A DNA stretch of 64,000 nt, from assembly GCA_945859605.1 (NCBI GenBank), contig OX243825.1:31426726-31490725 (forward strand). The letters run 5' to 3'. Below are positions 46,880 through 57,212 of the stretch, one piece after another. Position numbers and translations under genes: made by a program. Origin of the DNA: Lumbricus rubellus. Taxonomy: Eukaryota; Annelida; Clitellata; Crassiclitellata; Lumbricidae. Position 1 is the stretch's first letter; each line of letters opens with the position of its first letter. A model generated the notes under the pieces. That model saw only the letters and a program-made list of their open reading frames with translations, searched no databases and had not been told where the DNA came from.

Positions 46880-48790
46880 TTCCCACTGAGCTATAAAAAC
46901 GCTGCTAAAATCTTCAATCTACAAAACTGGAGATAAGAAGATGAATAGTAATTATCAGTCAATATCTGTTACAGTACTCTCTTTTCTTCTAACATAATTG
47001 CAAAAATTATGTCTAATAGAGCAACTACTGATTATCTTATTAAATTTAAATTGTTATCCTCCACTCAGTATGGCTTTCAACGGTACCTATCTACCTACAT
47101 GGCTTGCTAGACCTGCAATGCAATATTACTGATTCTATGGATGATAAAAATTCTCATTAGGTATCTTTTTGATCTCTCAAAAGCGTTCGACACTGTCAAT
47201 CGTAAAATTCTGGCAAAAAACTTGAATATTATGGTTTTCGTGGTGTTAGTAATTATTGGTTCTTCAATTATTTAAGTAATGGATCTCAATATGTTTATTT
47301 TAACGGTCATAAATCATTAACCATGAATGTTCTGTTGGTGTCCCCCCCCCATGGTTCTATATTGAGGCCGATTCTCTTCCATGTTAGACATAAAAATTCT
47401 CATTACATGTAGGTATCTTTGTTGATATCCATGTCCTCATTCATAGTTAAATTTATTATACACCGTGATTCAAAAAAAAGTAAGCCAAATTGTTTTTCAT
47501 ATATCTCTAATGCCTGATAACCTATCATGATAAAATTTTCCAAATATTTAGAGAATTGGACCAAGAATATGATTCCAAAATTTCAAGACATAAAATTGAA
47601 CGGATAAAAAGATATGTATCTTTGAACTTTATATATCGAAATTTCAGTTTACAAGCAATTTTCTGTTAGATTCAATAAAATGTAAGTCAAACTTTTTTCA
47701 TTATCTTTATGACCTGTTAATTAATCATCCTAAAATTTTCCAGATATGTAGAGAATAGAACTATCATGCACGCTCCCCAATTTATAGTCGACAGGATTGA
47801 AATCGGAGCTGTTCGGAGGCCATAATGTGGGATATATGAAGTCTGGCGTCTCTCTTGTCAGCATTTCGATGGTTTCCTTGGCTCTGCATGTGGGCTGGCG
47901 CTGTTCTGTTGAAAAAGAAAACAGCCTTCTGGGGCTATAGATTTCTGATAACAGGTTGAAGATGTTGTCACAGCAGAACGTTGCGATAATATATTCCGTA
48001 AAATTTTACTCCAGGATCACTGAAGACCAAAATTGGGAACTATCAGGCATCGAAACCGCAGCGAACACCGTAACAGATTTGCTGAAAACTGAACTTTCTG
48101 GAGATGAAGTTTAAATATTCATATCTTTCTATCCGTTCAAATTTATGACATGATATTTTGGAATCCTATTCTAGGTTCAATTCTCTAAATATCTTGAAAC
48201 TTTTAGTATGATTAATTATCAGGCATTGGAGATATAATAAAAACAGTTCAGCTTGCTTTTTTACTGAATCTGAAAAAAAAATTGCTTGTAAACGGCAATT
48301 TCGGCATATGAAGTTTAAAGATTCAGATCTTTTTATCCGTTCAACTTTTTCTCATGAAATTTTGGAATCATATTCTTGGTCCACTTGTCTAAATATTTGG
48401 AAAATTTTAGCATGATATGTCATCAGGCGTTAGAGATATTTGAAAAACAATTTGGCTTACTTTTTTTTGAATCACGGTGTATTTGCTGATGATACTAACG
48501 TCTTCCTTTCTTGTCATAGACCACCTATTTGATATATAGCAAATAATGAACTGGTCATAATAGAGGAATGGGTCAAAATTAATAGATTGCCTATTAACAT
48601 AGATAAAACCAATTTCATCTTATTTCATACCAAAAATAAAATTGTCCTTGATGTGAATATTATAATAGACCTATTCTAATTAATAATATCCCTATATCGC
48701 CCAAACTAATTCTTCTACACGTAAATCTCTTATGGTCATCATAGATAGTCGTCTTCCATGGCAGGATCAATAATATCCGTAATTATATCG
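46880..48790 (+). pseudogene. LINE reverse transcriptase remnant split by a transposon
   Basis: Before the insertion: FDLSKAFDTVNRKIL, VSNYWFFNYLSNGSQYVYF and a decayed GVPQGSILGP (SPPHGSILRPILF). After it (from 48,482): FADDTNVFLSCH, then EEWVKINRLPINIDKTNFIL and IIDSRLPWQD. These are RT fingers/palm motifs including the catalytic FADD box of a CR1/Jockey-like element. Several frameshifts and stops. A mariner-like element (47,461-48,479) sits immediately before the FADD codons. Removing it with one TA restores an open junction (VKFII then FADD). Confidence 0.8.
47461..48479 (-). mobile_element. Mariner/Tc1-like element with long inverted repeats
   Basis: 1,019 bp flanked by TA on both sides. 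Ends CACCGTGATTC and the complement; inverted arms of roughly 200 bp. The minus-strand interior encodes WPPNSSDFNPVDY, a slightly altered WPPNSPDLNP motif of mariner-type transposases, plus neighbouring fragments. The rest of the transposase is deleted. Confidence 0.85.
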
Positions 48791-48995
48791 AATTGCATCC
48801 AATAAAATTTATATACATGTATCTGTAATATGTAAATTCGGCCATAAAAATGTTGACAACTCTGTTAGATACACTAAACATGTTATAATTGGATCAAATT
48901 GCATCCAATAAAATTTATATATCTGTAATATGTAAATTCGGTAATTTGACAACTTTGTCAGATACACTTAACATGCTATAATTGGGGATCAAATG
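48785..48995. repeat. Tandem duplication of about 105 bp
   Basis: aattgcatccaataaaattt through to cataattgg-type sequence occurs twice in a row with small differences. 49,000-49,180 holds nothing recognised. Confidence 0.7.
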
Positions 48996-49480
48996 TTTAA
49001 ATGCCTCTAGAACGTAGACACATCAGCGAAGCAAATAAGCCAATTTGAAGAAATGAGGGTGCCTTGAGAACTCCAAAATGCTTCATTTATGTCATAACAT
49101 TCTGCAAGTGTTAATTTTTGATCGCATAGCCTTTTTATCGGGACTCCATAAACATTTTCAAGACAAAATAGTTTGTTTCATATGAATTGGCTCATATGTA
49201 TTATATAATAATTTTAACATGTTTAGTGTATAAGATGTATTATTATATGAATAGGCTACATAACATTCATAAATACGAAAATACATGTAAAATACATGCA
49301 GAGAATCATGTCATCCAGCCGTATTTGCATGCAAGCGCATATAGACACATTCATACAGAATCAAATGCACACGAATAGAATCATGCGTAAATGCATAATA
49401 ACCGCAATGCTCAACATGTTTGCAAACAACATCATCATGTCGGCATAAATATGATTGCCAGTATTATATACATACATTGT

Positions 49481-49521
49481 TTATCTCCCAGCACCCAGGC
49501 AACCTTGGCGACTTTTTTCAC
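49481..49521 (-). CDS. P2 exon 3 (C-terminal, sixth cysteine)
   Basis: Acceptor tract catctctcgttttcgttcag on the minus strand. GT completes a Cys codon, then EKSRQGC and five more residues to TAA. Confidence 0.65.
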
Positions 49522-49721
49522 CTGAACGAAAACGAGAGATGCAAAGTGATACACACTGAACAACCCCCCCACCAAAATAGTCATCATCATCATAATAAAA
49601 ATCATCATCATCATTATCGTCGTCATCATCACCAGCATCATCATCGTCATCTTCATCGCCATCATCATCCTCATCTTCATCGTCGCCGTCGCTGTCGCCG
49701 TCGCCGTACCGTCATCATCAC

Positions 49722-49800
<79 letters not shown>

Positions 49801-49872
49801 GTCATCTTCATCGCCATCATCATCCTCATCTTCATCGTCGCCGTCGCCGTCGCTGTCGCCGTCGCCGTACCG

Positions 49873-49919
<47 letters not shown>

Positions 49920-49973
49920 GACATCATCATCCTCATCTTCATCGTCGTCGTCGCCGTTGCTGTCGCCGTACCG

Positions 49974-50011
<38 letters not shown>

Positions 50012-52536
50012 GTCATCATCATTATCATCATCATCATCGTCATCGTCATCTTCATCGACATCACCATCATCATCGTCATCATCGTCGTCGTCGTCGTCAT
50101 CTTCATCATTATCATCATCATCACCATCTCAGCCTTATCCTTATTATCGTCTTTTTCATTCTCATCTTTTTTTATCATCGGCATCATTAATAGAATGACA
50201 AAAGCCATTCTGAGGCAAATGTAAATACTCACAATAAGATCTACAGTTCTGTCGAGTGTCACGATCTTTCACAGTGGCGCAACCTTCGTTACATACTTTG
50301 TATGCCTCATTGCATCGTCGCTCCTGTTCTGCACGATCATTCGAATTCCACCAGCTGCGTACTACAACGAGACACAATGCAGATTATAATAATTATAGAA
50401 CGGTTGAAATCGTCATTCAGTACACAACTTGAGTTTAAGTAGGGGAAGACGGGGTAATTTCGGCCATTTTTCTAATTTTTTTAATAAATTGAAAATGGTT
50501 GACTGCTAAAATTAAACAAAATTACAACTAAATAAAGTAAGATAGGGACAATATACTGCAAGGTTACTTTTTGGGATTGAGAAGAAGATTTGTTCGGGAA
50601 AAAAATATTTTAAAAGTGAATTTTTGGCCGGATTTACCCCAGCATCGGGGGAAATTCGGCCAGCACAGGTAAATTGATTTTTGCAACTAACCGGACGATA
50701 TAATAATCCACAAATGTACCCGTATTAGGCGATATCACTGAAGCGCTAATATGAAGTAACGAAAGTTTTTATTATTATCTTAACCCTCAGGCTACCAAGT
50801 TTCTGTGACATGGACTATCAAGGCGGTGGTGATAAGGGGGTGGTCATCACCCCCTGGATTTTGGATTTGGTTTGAGATATCATAACGTGCAATACATCAT
50901 TGGACAGAGCATTCATTTCGGCACAAAATGGTATACTTAGGCCTAAAATATATGAATCTACCTCGAAATTATAACATTTTTTACATGGGGACCCTTCGAT
51001 TTCACAAACGTGTACTTATGCATGAAAAAATATTATATTCTGTGTGTTTTGAACATGTGTATTTATAATTATGTATGTATATATTTATGTATAATATGTA
51101 TATATGTATTTATGTATGTATGCATGTATGTATGCATGTATGTATACATGTACATAGGCATGCATGCATGCATGTAAGCATGTATGTATGTAGGCCTGAA
51201 AGTATGTATTTATGTATGTATGCATCGCCAATATCTGCAACAAATGACGCAATATAATTATATTTTAAATTAAAACTGAGTATATTGGTGCAACATACAA
51301 AGTCACTAATTAACATTGGCACTATGTACCATTTCTAACATCTCGGGGTAAATCCGACCACATGGCCGAATTTACCCCGACCCACCCACCCTCCATAAAA
51401 AAATTACCGAGCAGGGGCCGCCATTTTTGGACAATGGATTTGGATAATCAAATTGAAAATAATGTTGTGGTTTGCAGAATAAAAAGCAAATAATCGACAT
51501 TTGAACCAGATTACCTTCACTTTTTAGCTTTTATTGGAGACAGCATAGAGAAGTCGATTAGGCTCGAACTCGTTTTTTTCGTTTTTAGCGAATTATTCTC
51601 AAATAAAAACCAATTTATCTCGATAAACATACGTAATATGATATTATGCACTGGATGGTAGCATTGAAATCTTCCCTTACCCTCTGGTTCTCTTGCAATC
51701 ACCCTGGCCGAATTTACCCCGTGGCCGGTATTACCCCGTCTTCCCCTACTCACTCACTCCAATCAACAAATTCGTTTGCTTCATCCATCAAGTAAAGTAT
51801 TCCCACATTGGATAATAATATTGATCTTCAAGTCCTCTCCCAAATATAGGCCTACCCTTTTTTTCTTGTTCTGTGACCTCTACATCGACACCTCATCACC
51901 AGTGTCTCAGTCGCGCCTGCGTAGTGGCACTGGTAGACTGAGGTAGTGCTCTAAGATGAGCTTGCTCGTTCTACCATGAGACAAAGTCGTGCTCCTGCTG
52001 TGACTGGTCCCTCGCTGTGGATCGAAAAACCTTCCGCGCGAGATTCGCCTGCTTTCAACATAATAGCATTGATGACTAGGCAACTCTTTGACAATTTCGT
52101 AAACAGCTGAAACTGCTCTCTTTATTCGTGAATAGTTGAATTTAGGACCTCATATATAAAATTATAAATGCAACAATGGGTCAATGCAATGTAACGCAAA
52201 TTTTCGAGAATTTATCAGCGCCTACAAAAGCCACGTCAGGAAAACCAGCTTATTCACCGACGCTAAGTTAGATCTAAGCAACATTAGCCTACTTAAGAAT
52301 TGTGTTTGGGTACGCGAGCGCTGTTTCATATAAACATATTTATATAAAACTGCGTTTGATGGACATGCTCGCGTTGGACATAGCCTACACTCTCGTACCC
52401 AACACAATTCTTAAGTAATGTTCTTGAAATGAAAATTATGATTATGGCGATTTTTTGCTCATTGTGTTTCGATGTTGATTGTCTTACCATGGACAACGAG
52501 AAGAAGGCAGAAGACGAGCAACAGGAATGTCTTCAT
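49481..52536 (-). CDS. Small secreted six-cysteine peptide gene, copy P2
   Basis: Coding exons 52,536-52,488 (signal peptide, MKTFLLLVFCLLLVVH), 50,361-50,233 (Cys-rich) and 49,521-49,481 (C-terminal, TAA stop). Donors GTAAGA and GTGAGT, acceptors ttgtag and gttttcgttcag, all introns phase 1. As in P1, the final junction makes a Cys codon. The predicted precursor is about 72 residues; spacing C-x6-C-x3-C-x11-C-x3-C-x6-C. Before the first Cys comes an acidic/basic stretch (RAEQERR). Without splicing, exon 2 reads on to a longer frame ending 50,162, an alternative I consider less likely because P1 stops at once there. Intron 1 holds a 1.3-kb TIR element, intron 2 the CAT arrays. Secreted; function not inferable from sequence. 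Confidence 0.7.
49580..50135. repeat. (CAT)n arrays with CGTCGC-type interruptions
   Basis: Three higher-order units, each a CAT run followed by cttcatcgYc and gccgtcgc blocks ending gtaccgtcatcat. Poly-His and poly-Ser frames are artefacts. Lies in intron 2 of P2. Confidence 0.95.
50233..50361 (-). CDS. P2 exon 2 (Cys-rich)
   Basis: 129 nt, phase 1 at both ends, acceptor ctcgttgtag, donor GTGAGT. Encodes RRCNEAYKVCNEGC and NCRSY. Confidence 0.75.
50785..51060 (-). mobile_element. TTAA-type element fragment, copy G4
   Basis: TTAA then ccctcaggctaccaag, followed by sequence matching 58,560-58,810 in reverse. Truncated where a TATG microsatellite (about 51,060-51,225) begins. Confidence 0.75.
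51060..51225. repeat. (TATG)n microsatellite, imperfect
   Basis: TATG and CATG units with interruptions. Confidence 0.9.
52488..52536 (-). CDS. P2 exon 1 (signal peptide)
   Basis: 49 nt, preceded by ggtttcag and followed by the donor GTAAGA. Near-identical to P1 exon 1. 51,760-52,485 is intron with no recognised element beyond short AT-rich sequence. Confidence 0.75.
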
Positions 52537-52654
52537 CTGAAACCATAGGCTACATGTAAAACAGTGCAAGAACATCGGTTGCTACTATCATTGCATAAAA
52601 AGTGTTATGTGTAAGCTTACTTACACGTATAATAATTCGTATGCGGACTTGTTT

Positions 52655-52853
52655 TAGCGCCCCTTCAAGCTCACCACTCAGAGGCGCTCCAGACTGCAGA
52701 GCGGACACTGCATCGGAGTTTCACGCCGAAGCGCTGAGCAATTGCGAGTGAAGGACTTGCCCAAGGTCCCTGCGCGGCGACTTGAGGCGGACTCGAACCT
52801 CGAATCTTCCGACTTGAAGGCAACGACGCCACCGCTACACCACCGCGCCCCAC
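52655..52853 (-). mobile_element. tRNA-derived SINE
   Basis: Minus strand: gcgcggtggtgtagcggtgg (box A), gaggttcgagtcc (box B), body cttgggcaagtccttcactc, tail gagcgcctctgagtggtg and gaaggggcgct. Lies in the 5' region of P2. Confidence 0.85.
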
Positions 52854-53159
52854 AAACAATGTGATAACTACGAATGAAACAAGTTTTCGATTGCATTTTT
52901 AATTATTGCAAATTCTGAAGTGCATTGCTTTAGACAATAATTTTATTGATCCAATAATGGAATTGATTGCTGAAATAAGAAATCAGCTGCTTTTGCTCAT
53001 TGCGTCATTTTAAAAACTATCGTCTAACCTACTCGTCTCAACTCCAGCATTTTCTCTCATGCTCGCTCATTATACAGGAATTGATTCTGACATGCTTCTG
53101 CTGAGAAAAGCGCTCAGTAAGTGATTAATTAAAATGTCATAGTCATGCCATACATGCGT

Positions 53160-54560
53160 TACGATGCAATACAATAACGATATCCAGCTGATAAAAAAAA
53201 CAATCAGTTCTGGCTAAAATCAAGCAATCAGGCATTTTCACTTTTTTCAGTCTCAAATTAAAGGGCACATTTTCAGCAGGCAGAAAAATTACTCAAACAA
53301 TTCTAACAAAATATTATAACGGTAAAAGCGTTTATCGTGAAAAAATGATTCAGTCGAACTTCTTCTGAAGTCAGCGATTCTTCACCATCATTATTTTCCA
53401 GCATACAGAAAGCCAGGGCCGGATTAATCAATGTTCGGGATTTTTGTTTGAGTCACCTTGCGAATTTTTTTTGGAAATCATACCATCATTTCATCCGCCA
53501 AAAAAGTTGATGACCTTTTTTTTAGTCATTGGCCAAAATTTTCGGGAAAATCTTACCATTATTTTCATCCGCCAAAAAAGTTGATGACCCTTTTTTAGTG
53601 ATCTGGCTAAATTTTTTGGAAAATAGTCGTTTGGTCCTAATTTGCTCATGAAATTTTTTCTCGCATTTATGGGGACCCCTCTAAAGTGCGGAAAGTGTGG
53701 AGGTCCCTCTTCGGCCGAACATGTTGAACATGCCTTAATCCGGCCCTGCAGAAAGCAAGCGATACATAGACTACATGTATATTGCGAAGCTTTTGAGTGA
53801 CGCAGTTGCAGCTGTTGCTTTGGTGATTGATGTCTTTTGAGGCAAGGTATCATGCACCAAAATATTACAACGGTAAAAACGTTTACCGTGAAAAAATGAT
53901 TCAGTCAAACTTCTTCTGAAGTCAACGATTCTTCGCCATTATATTCCAGCATAGAGAAAGCAAGCGATACATAGACTACATGTGTAATGTTGCGAAACTT
54001 TTGAGTGAGGCAGTTGCAGCTGTTGGATATGTGATTGGATATTTCTCAGGGGCGCAGGCTGCATCGGAGCGACCATGGGCAAGTTGCTTAGTTGCTTACC
54101 CATCATTGTCTGTGGGGAAGGCAACGGGAAACCACCTCACTCATCTCATCCCTCAGGTGGGTGCAAGCCATGATAGGACCTGCCTTCGGGCAGAGAACTG
54201 TCATCATCATATGGCTTGTAATATTATAACTGACACCAAGACGATGAAAGATCAAGCAATAAGGCATCTTCTGTCTCAAATTAAAGAGAACATTTTCAAC
54301 ATTTCAGCATGAAGAAAAAGTACCAAAAGAATTTCTACCATTGTAATTATAAATTTCAGATCGATGTAGTCACCTTGGAAAAATTATTCAGTCGTTCGGA
54401 TCTTCTGGTTACAGTCACTGTAGTCAACCACAATTCTTCACCAATATTCCAACACAGAAGGCGCAGCGGTATTATGGCGAAGTTTTGAGTGACGTAGCCT
54501 ACATGTAGTCCCAGCTGTTGCTCAGGCGAATGGTGGCTTTTGAGGCGAAGCATTGTGTTT
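53160..54560. repeat. 5' region of P2 with threefold internal repetition
   Basis: A block containing attcagtc, cttcttctgaagtca, cgattcttc and cagcatagagaaagc occurs at about 53,330-53,410 (plus 53,749 onward), 53,862-54,020 and, more divergent, 54,354-54,520. The single P1 counterpart is 36,030-36,180. May include the upstream non-coding exon. Confidence 0.65.
53414..53748. mobile_element. hAT-like MITE, CAGGGCCGGATTAA ends
   Basis: 335 bp, inverted ends CAGGGCCGGATTAA and TTAATCCGGCCCTG, perfect 8-bp flanks cagaaagc (53406-53413, 53749-53756). The paralogous block at about 53,953 (agagaaagcaagcgatac) is an empty site. Contains two tandem copies of ccgccaaaaaagttgatgac. Confidence 0.9.
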
Positions 54561-54645
54561 AAATCATAAATTAATTATGACTTTTAATATAATTTATTAA
54601 AAGTCAAAATTATTTTATGATTTAAACACAATGCATTGCCTCAGA
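54537..54645. repeat. Imperfect hairpin, arms of about 45 bp
   Basis: gaggcgaagcattgtgttta with aatcataa pairs with ttatgatttaaacacaatgc and attgcctc. AT-rich loop. Confidence 0.7.
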
Positions 54646-54699
54646 ATATTATTGCTAATCAATCATCGCTGCATAAATTTGATTTTAACAAAAGAGTTC

Positions 54700-56075
54700 A
54701 AGTTGATTGATTGATACATAAGAAAAAAGACAGGTTAGACTGCTCAAATTACAGAGGGATTAGTCTCCTATGTCACAGTGGAAAGGTCTTTTCATCAATC
54801 ATTCTGCAAAGAATAAGGAAAAAAACGGAGGAGATTCTATCAGAGGCGCAGGCGGGATTTAGGGTGAACAGAAGCACAATCGATCAGATATTCACCCTAT
54901 AAGACAGCTAGCGGAGAAATACGATGAATTTGGGAATGACCTTTATGTGTGTTACATAGATTTCAGGAAGGCCTTTGACAGCGTGTGGAGAAAGGGTGTG
55001 TGGAGAGTAATGAGACACTACGGATACCCGGAAAAGATAGTGAGACTGTTGGAAAGCGCGTACCAAGATACTTTTAGTGCGGTGAGAGTAGACGGGGATC
55101 TATCAGAATGGTTCAGGACTATTGTAGGGGTTCTACAGGGATGTGTCCTGTCGCCACTGTTGTTCAACATCTTCTTGGAACTGATAATGGCCATGGCACT
55201 GGAGGGAACAGAGGAGGGAGCAGTGATAGGAGGAGAACTGATCAGCGACCTGAGATTTGCAGACGACATTGCACTACTAGGGAGGAAAAAGGAGGGCCTG
55301 CAAGAATCATTAACGAGAGTAGTGCAGGCAAGCAAAAAACTGGGTATGTGCATTAATGTACAAAAAACGGAATGTCAATACATTGGAAGAGAAGAGACAC
55401 AGCTTGGGCTGAACGTGGATGGACAGACACTGGAGCAAAAGGAGGAATTCGTGTATCTGGGAGGTCTTATCGATGCTCAGGGGGGGGTCGGAAAAGGACG
55501 TTGGAAGAAGAATCGGGCTCGCTAGAGGAATATTACAGAGACTGCACAAGATCTGGAGATCAAAGGAAATCAGCAAAACCACCAAGGTGCGAATATATGA
55601 GACGTTGGTGCTGAGCGTACTGTTATACAACTCAGAGACGTGGACGCTGAAGGAGACACAGAAAGGACGATTGAGGGTATTTGAAATGACGTGTCTGCGA
55701 AGGATAGAAGGGGTCACAAGGAGGGAAAGGATAAGGAACACAGAAATACGCAGCAGACTGAGAATACAACGAGACATTGTGGACAGGATACAGATACGAA
55801 GAATGCGATACTTCGGACATGTCATCAGAATGCAGAGCGGGAGATACCCAAAAGTGGCACTGCAGGGGTATGTGCATGGGAAGAGGAGAAGAGGCAGGCC
55901 CAGGAAACGTTGGATGGATATGGTGGAGGAGGACTGCCTGACGATGGGATTAACCGTGGGAGAGGCGACGCGGACGGCACAGGACAGGGTCGAATGGAGG
56001 CTATCTATAAAGGAGCGGCTGATGCGGGCGCAAGCTTCGCCAGGGCCATAAGTCAAGTAAGTAAGTCATTGATTG
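54700..56075 (+). pseudogene. LINE reverse transcriptase, 5'-truncated, two frameshifts
   Basis: Segment 1 (54,711-54,902): NYRGISLLCHSGKVFSSIIL, EAQAGFRVNRSTIDQIFTL. Segment 2 (54,947-55,525): YIDFRKAFDSVWRKGVWRVM, LQGCVLSPLLFNIFLELI, the catalytic FADDIALL, and INVQKTECQYIG. Segment 3 (to 56,051): LLYNSETWTLK, CLRRIEGVTRRERIRN, RYFGHVIRM, KRRRGRPRKRWMD, AQDRVEWR. The order is that of a full RT domain plus C-terminal tail of a metazoan non-LTR retrotransposon. Breaks: near 54,898 (a stop after QIFTL) and at a G8 run near 55,482. The 3' end runs into (ATTG)n at 56,067-56,097. Relatively well preserved, so a younger insertion than the other LINE pieces here. Endonuclease domain missing. Confidence 0.9.
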
Positions 56076-56099
56076 ATTGATTGATTGATCGATTGATGT

Positions 56100-56397
56100 C
56101 ATGGGCGGAAACCTGGGCGGAGCTTTGGGGGGGACGAACGAGAGGCCGAAGGAAAGACGCGAAATTTTTTGGCGGACGAAAATTTTTTGAGAACCCGAAA
56201 AGTCAAAAGTCAAGAAATTTCTCCATTTTCACCGCCAAAAAAGTTGATGACCTTTTTTTTCAGTCCTCCAACCAAAAATTCACGATTTTTTTCCCGTTTC
56301 GTTGAAATATTGGGGGGGACCAATGCATGGGCCGTCCCCCCCAACACTTTCTTTGGGGGGGACCGTCCCCCCTGTCCTCCCCTAGGTTTCCGCCAAT
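56100..56397. mobile_element. MITE with GGGCGGAAACCT ends
   Basis: Left catgggcggaaacctggg, right cctaggtttccgccaat, flanked by gattgatgt on both sides (8-9 bp). Contains ccgccaaaaaagttgatgac, also present in the 53,414 MITE, and G/C runs. Inserted at the 3' (ATTG)n tail of the LINE. Confidence 0.75.
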
Positions 56398-56399
56398 GA

Positions 56400-56830
56400 T
56401 TGATGTTCAAACACCCTCGCTCACTTCCGCGTTAAAATCGATCGCACGCCTTCAGTGAATTATTGTTCTCAGAGGTAGGGGGGGGTAAACCTCTTTATTT
56501 CCGTCTTCAACACCAGATGCTTAGAATTTTATTAATATTTGTCTCTGCCCGTTCATCATGCATTCAGAAACTGTGTCGAGCTGCATAGAAAATCCCTATG
56601 CCTCTTTTTGATACATAGGCTACAATTTAACTGAAATGAAATCAGAATTTTCAAGAAGGAGAATTCTAAGACGACATAGAAGGAAACGAAGGAAAAGGAG
56701 AACGTGAAAGGGAGGAGAGGAGGAGGACGAAGAGGAGAAAAAGAAGGGGAGGAAGATGAAGAAGACGAGAAAGAATTCTGTTTGAAATCAATAAATTGAA
56801 GTTGTGCGCCGCTCTGAGCAACCGTTTTCA
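56400..56830. other. No gene recognised; GA-rich tract
   Basis: A purine-rich stretch at about 56,690-56,780 and flank resembling 36,250-36,470. Nothing coding. Confidence 0.4.
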
Positions 56831-57060
56831 CATAATAATTATTTACAACAAGGTAGCTTGTTTCTGCAGATATCAGAATATCAGAGCAAATAAATGAAAT
56901 TAAGCAATATGCCTACGCAAACATGCAGTGCATGTATGGGATCAAAGTGTGCACCTCAGAAGTTTTCAAAATCAGAGACGTTTTACGTAAATTTGTGACA
57001 AATTACACACATTATAATGAACTTTGTAGGAAACATAAATATTTTTTAACAAGTCATCAA
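56830..57060. repeat. Inverted paralogue of 46,100-46,345
   Basis: aacaaggtagcttgtttctg to aacaagtcatc, complementary to the 46-kb copy. Confidence 0.75.
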
Positions 57061-57094
57061 ATCGACATCAATGTTTGAAAAGACCTATTGACCA

Positions 57095-57205
57095 TTCATT
57101 CATTTATTCATTCATTCATTCATTCATTCATTCATTCATTCATTTAAATAGCGCTTCTTCAAGAGTACGGTAGGCTATCTACTCAGATGCACTCCCGACC
57201 CAACG
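57095..57205 (-). mobile_element. LINE/SINE 3' tail with (TTCA)n
   Basis: A (TTCA)n run, then aatagcgcttcttcaagag and ctactcagatgcactcccga, the reverse of the shared retroelement tail. The body continues beyond the inserted element from 59,044. Confidence 0.65.
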
Positions 57206-57212
57206 ACGACTA

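Larger units (their letters stand above)
50438..51750. mobile_element. TIR element, AGTAGGGGAAGACGGGG ends
   Basis: About 1.3 kb. Left agtaggggaagacggggtaa, right the complement ttaccccgtcttcccctact. Internal echoes of the ggggtaaatTcggcc motif (50,645, 51,345, 51,370). No target duplication found. Contains a TTAA-type element fragment and a TATG microsatellite. No transposase seen. Inserted 15 bp from the site that carries the foldback in P1. Confidence 0.75.

Noticed and set aside
49420..50190. Plus-strand frame of 256 codons across P2 exon 3
   Set aside because: Its apparent conservation with 32,260-32,370 is explained by the minus-strand exon; the rest is CAT repeat.
50162..50377. Single-exon reading of the P2 Cys-rich frame to its own stop
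   Set aside because: P1 meets a stop right after the same GTGAGT, and splicing at that donor gives matching Cys codons and conserved stops in both copies.
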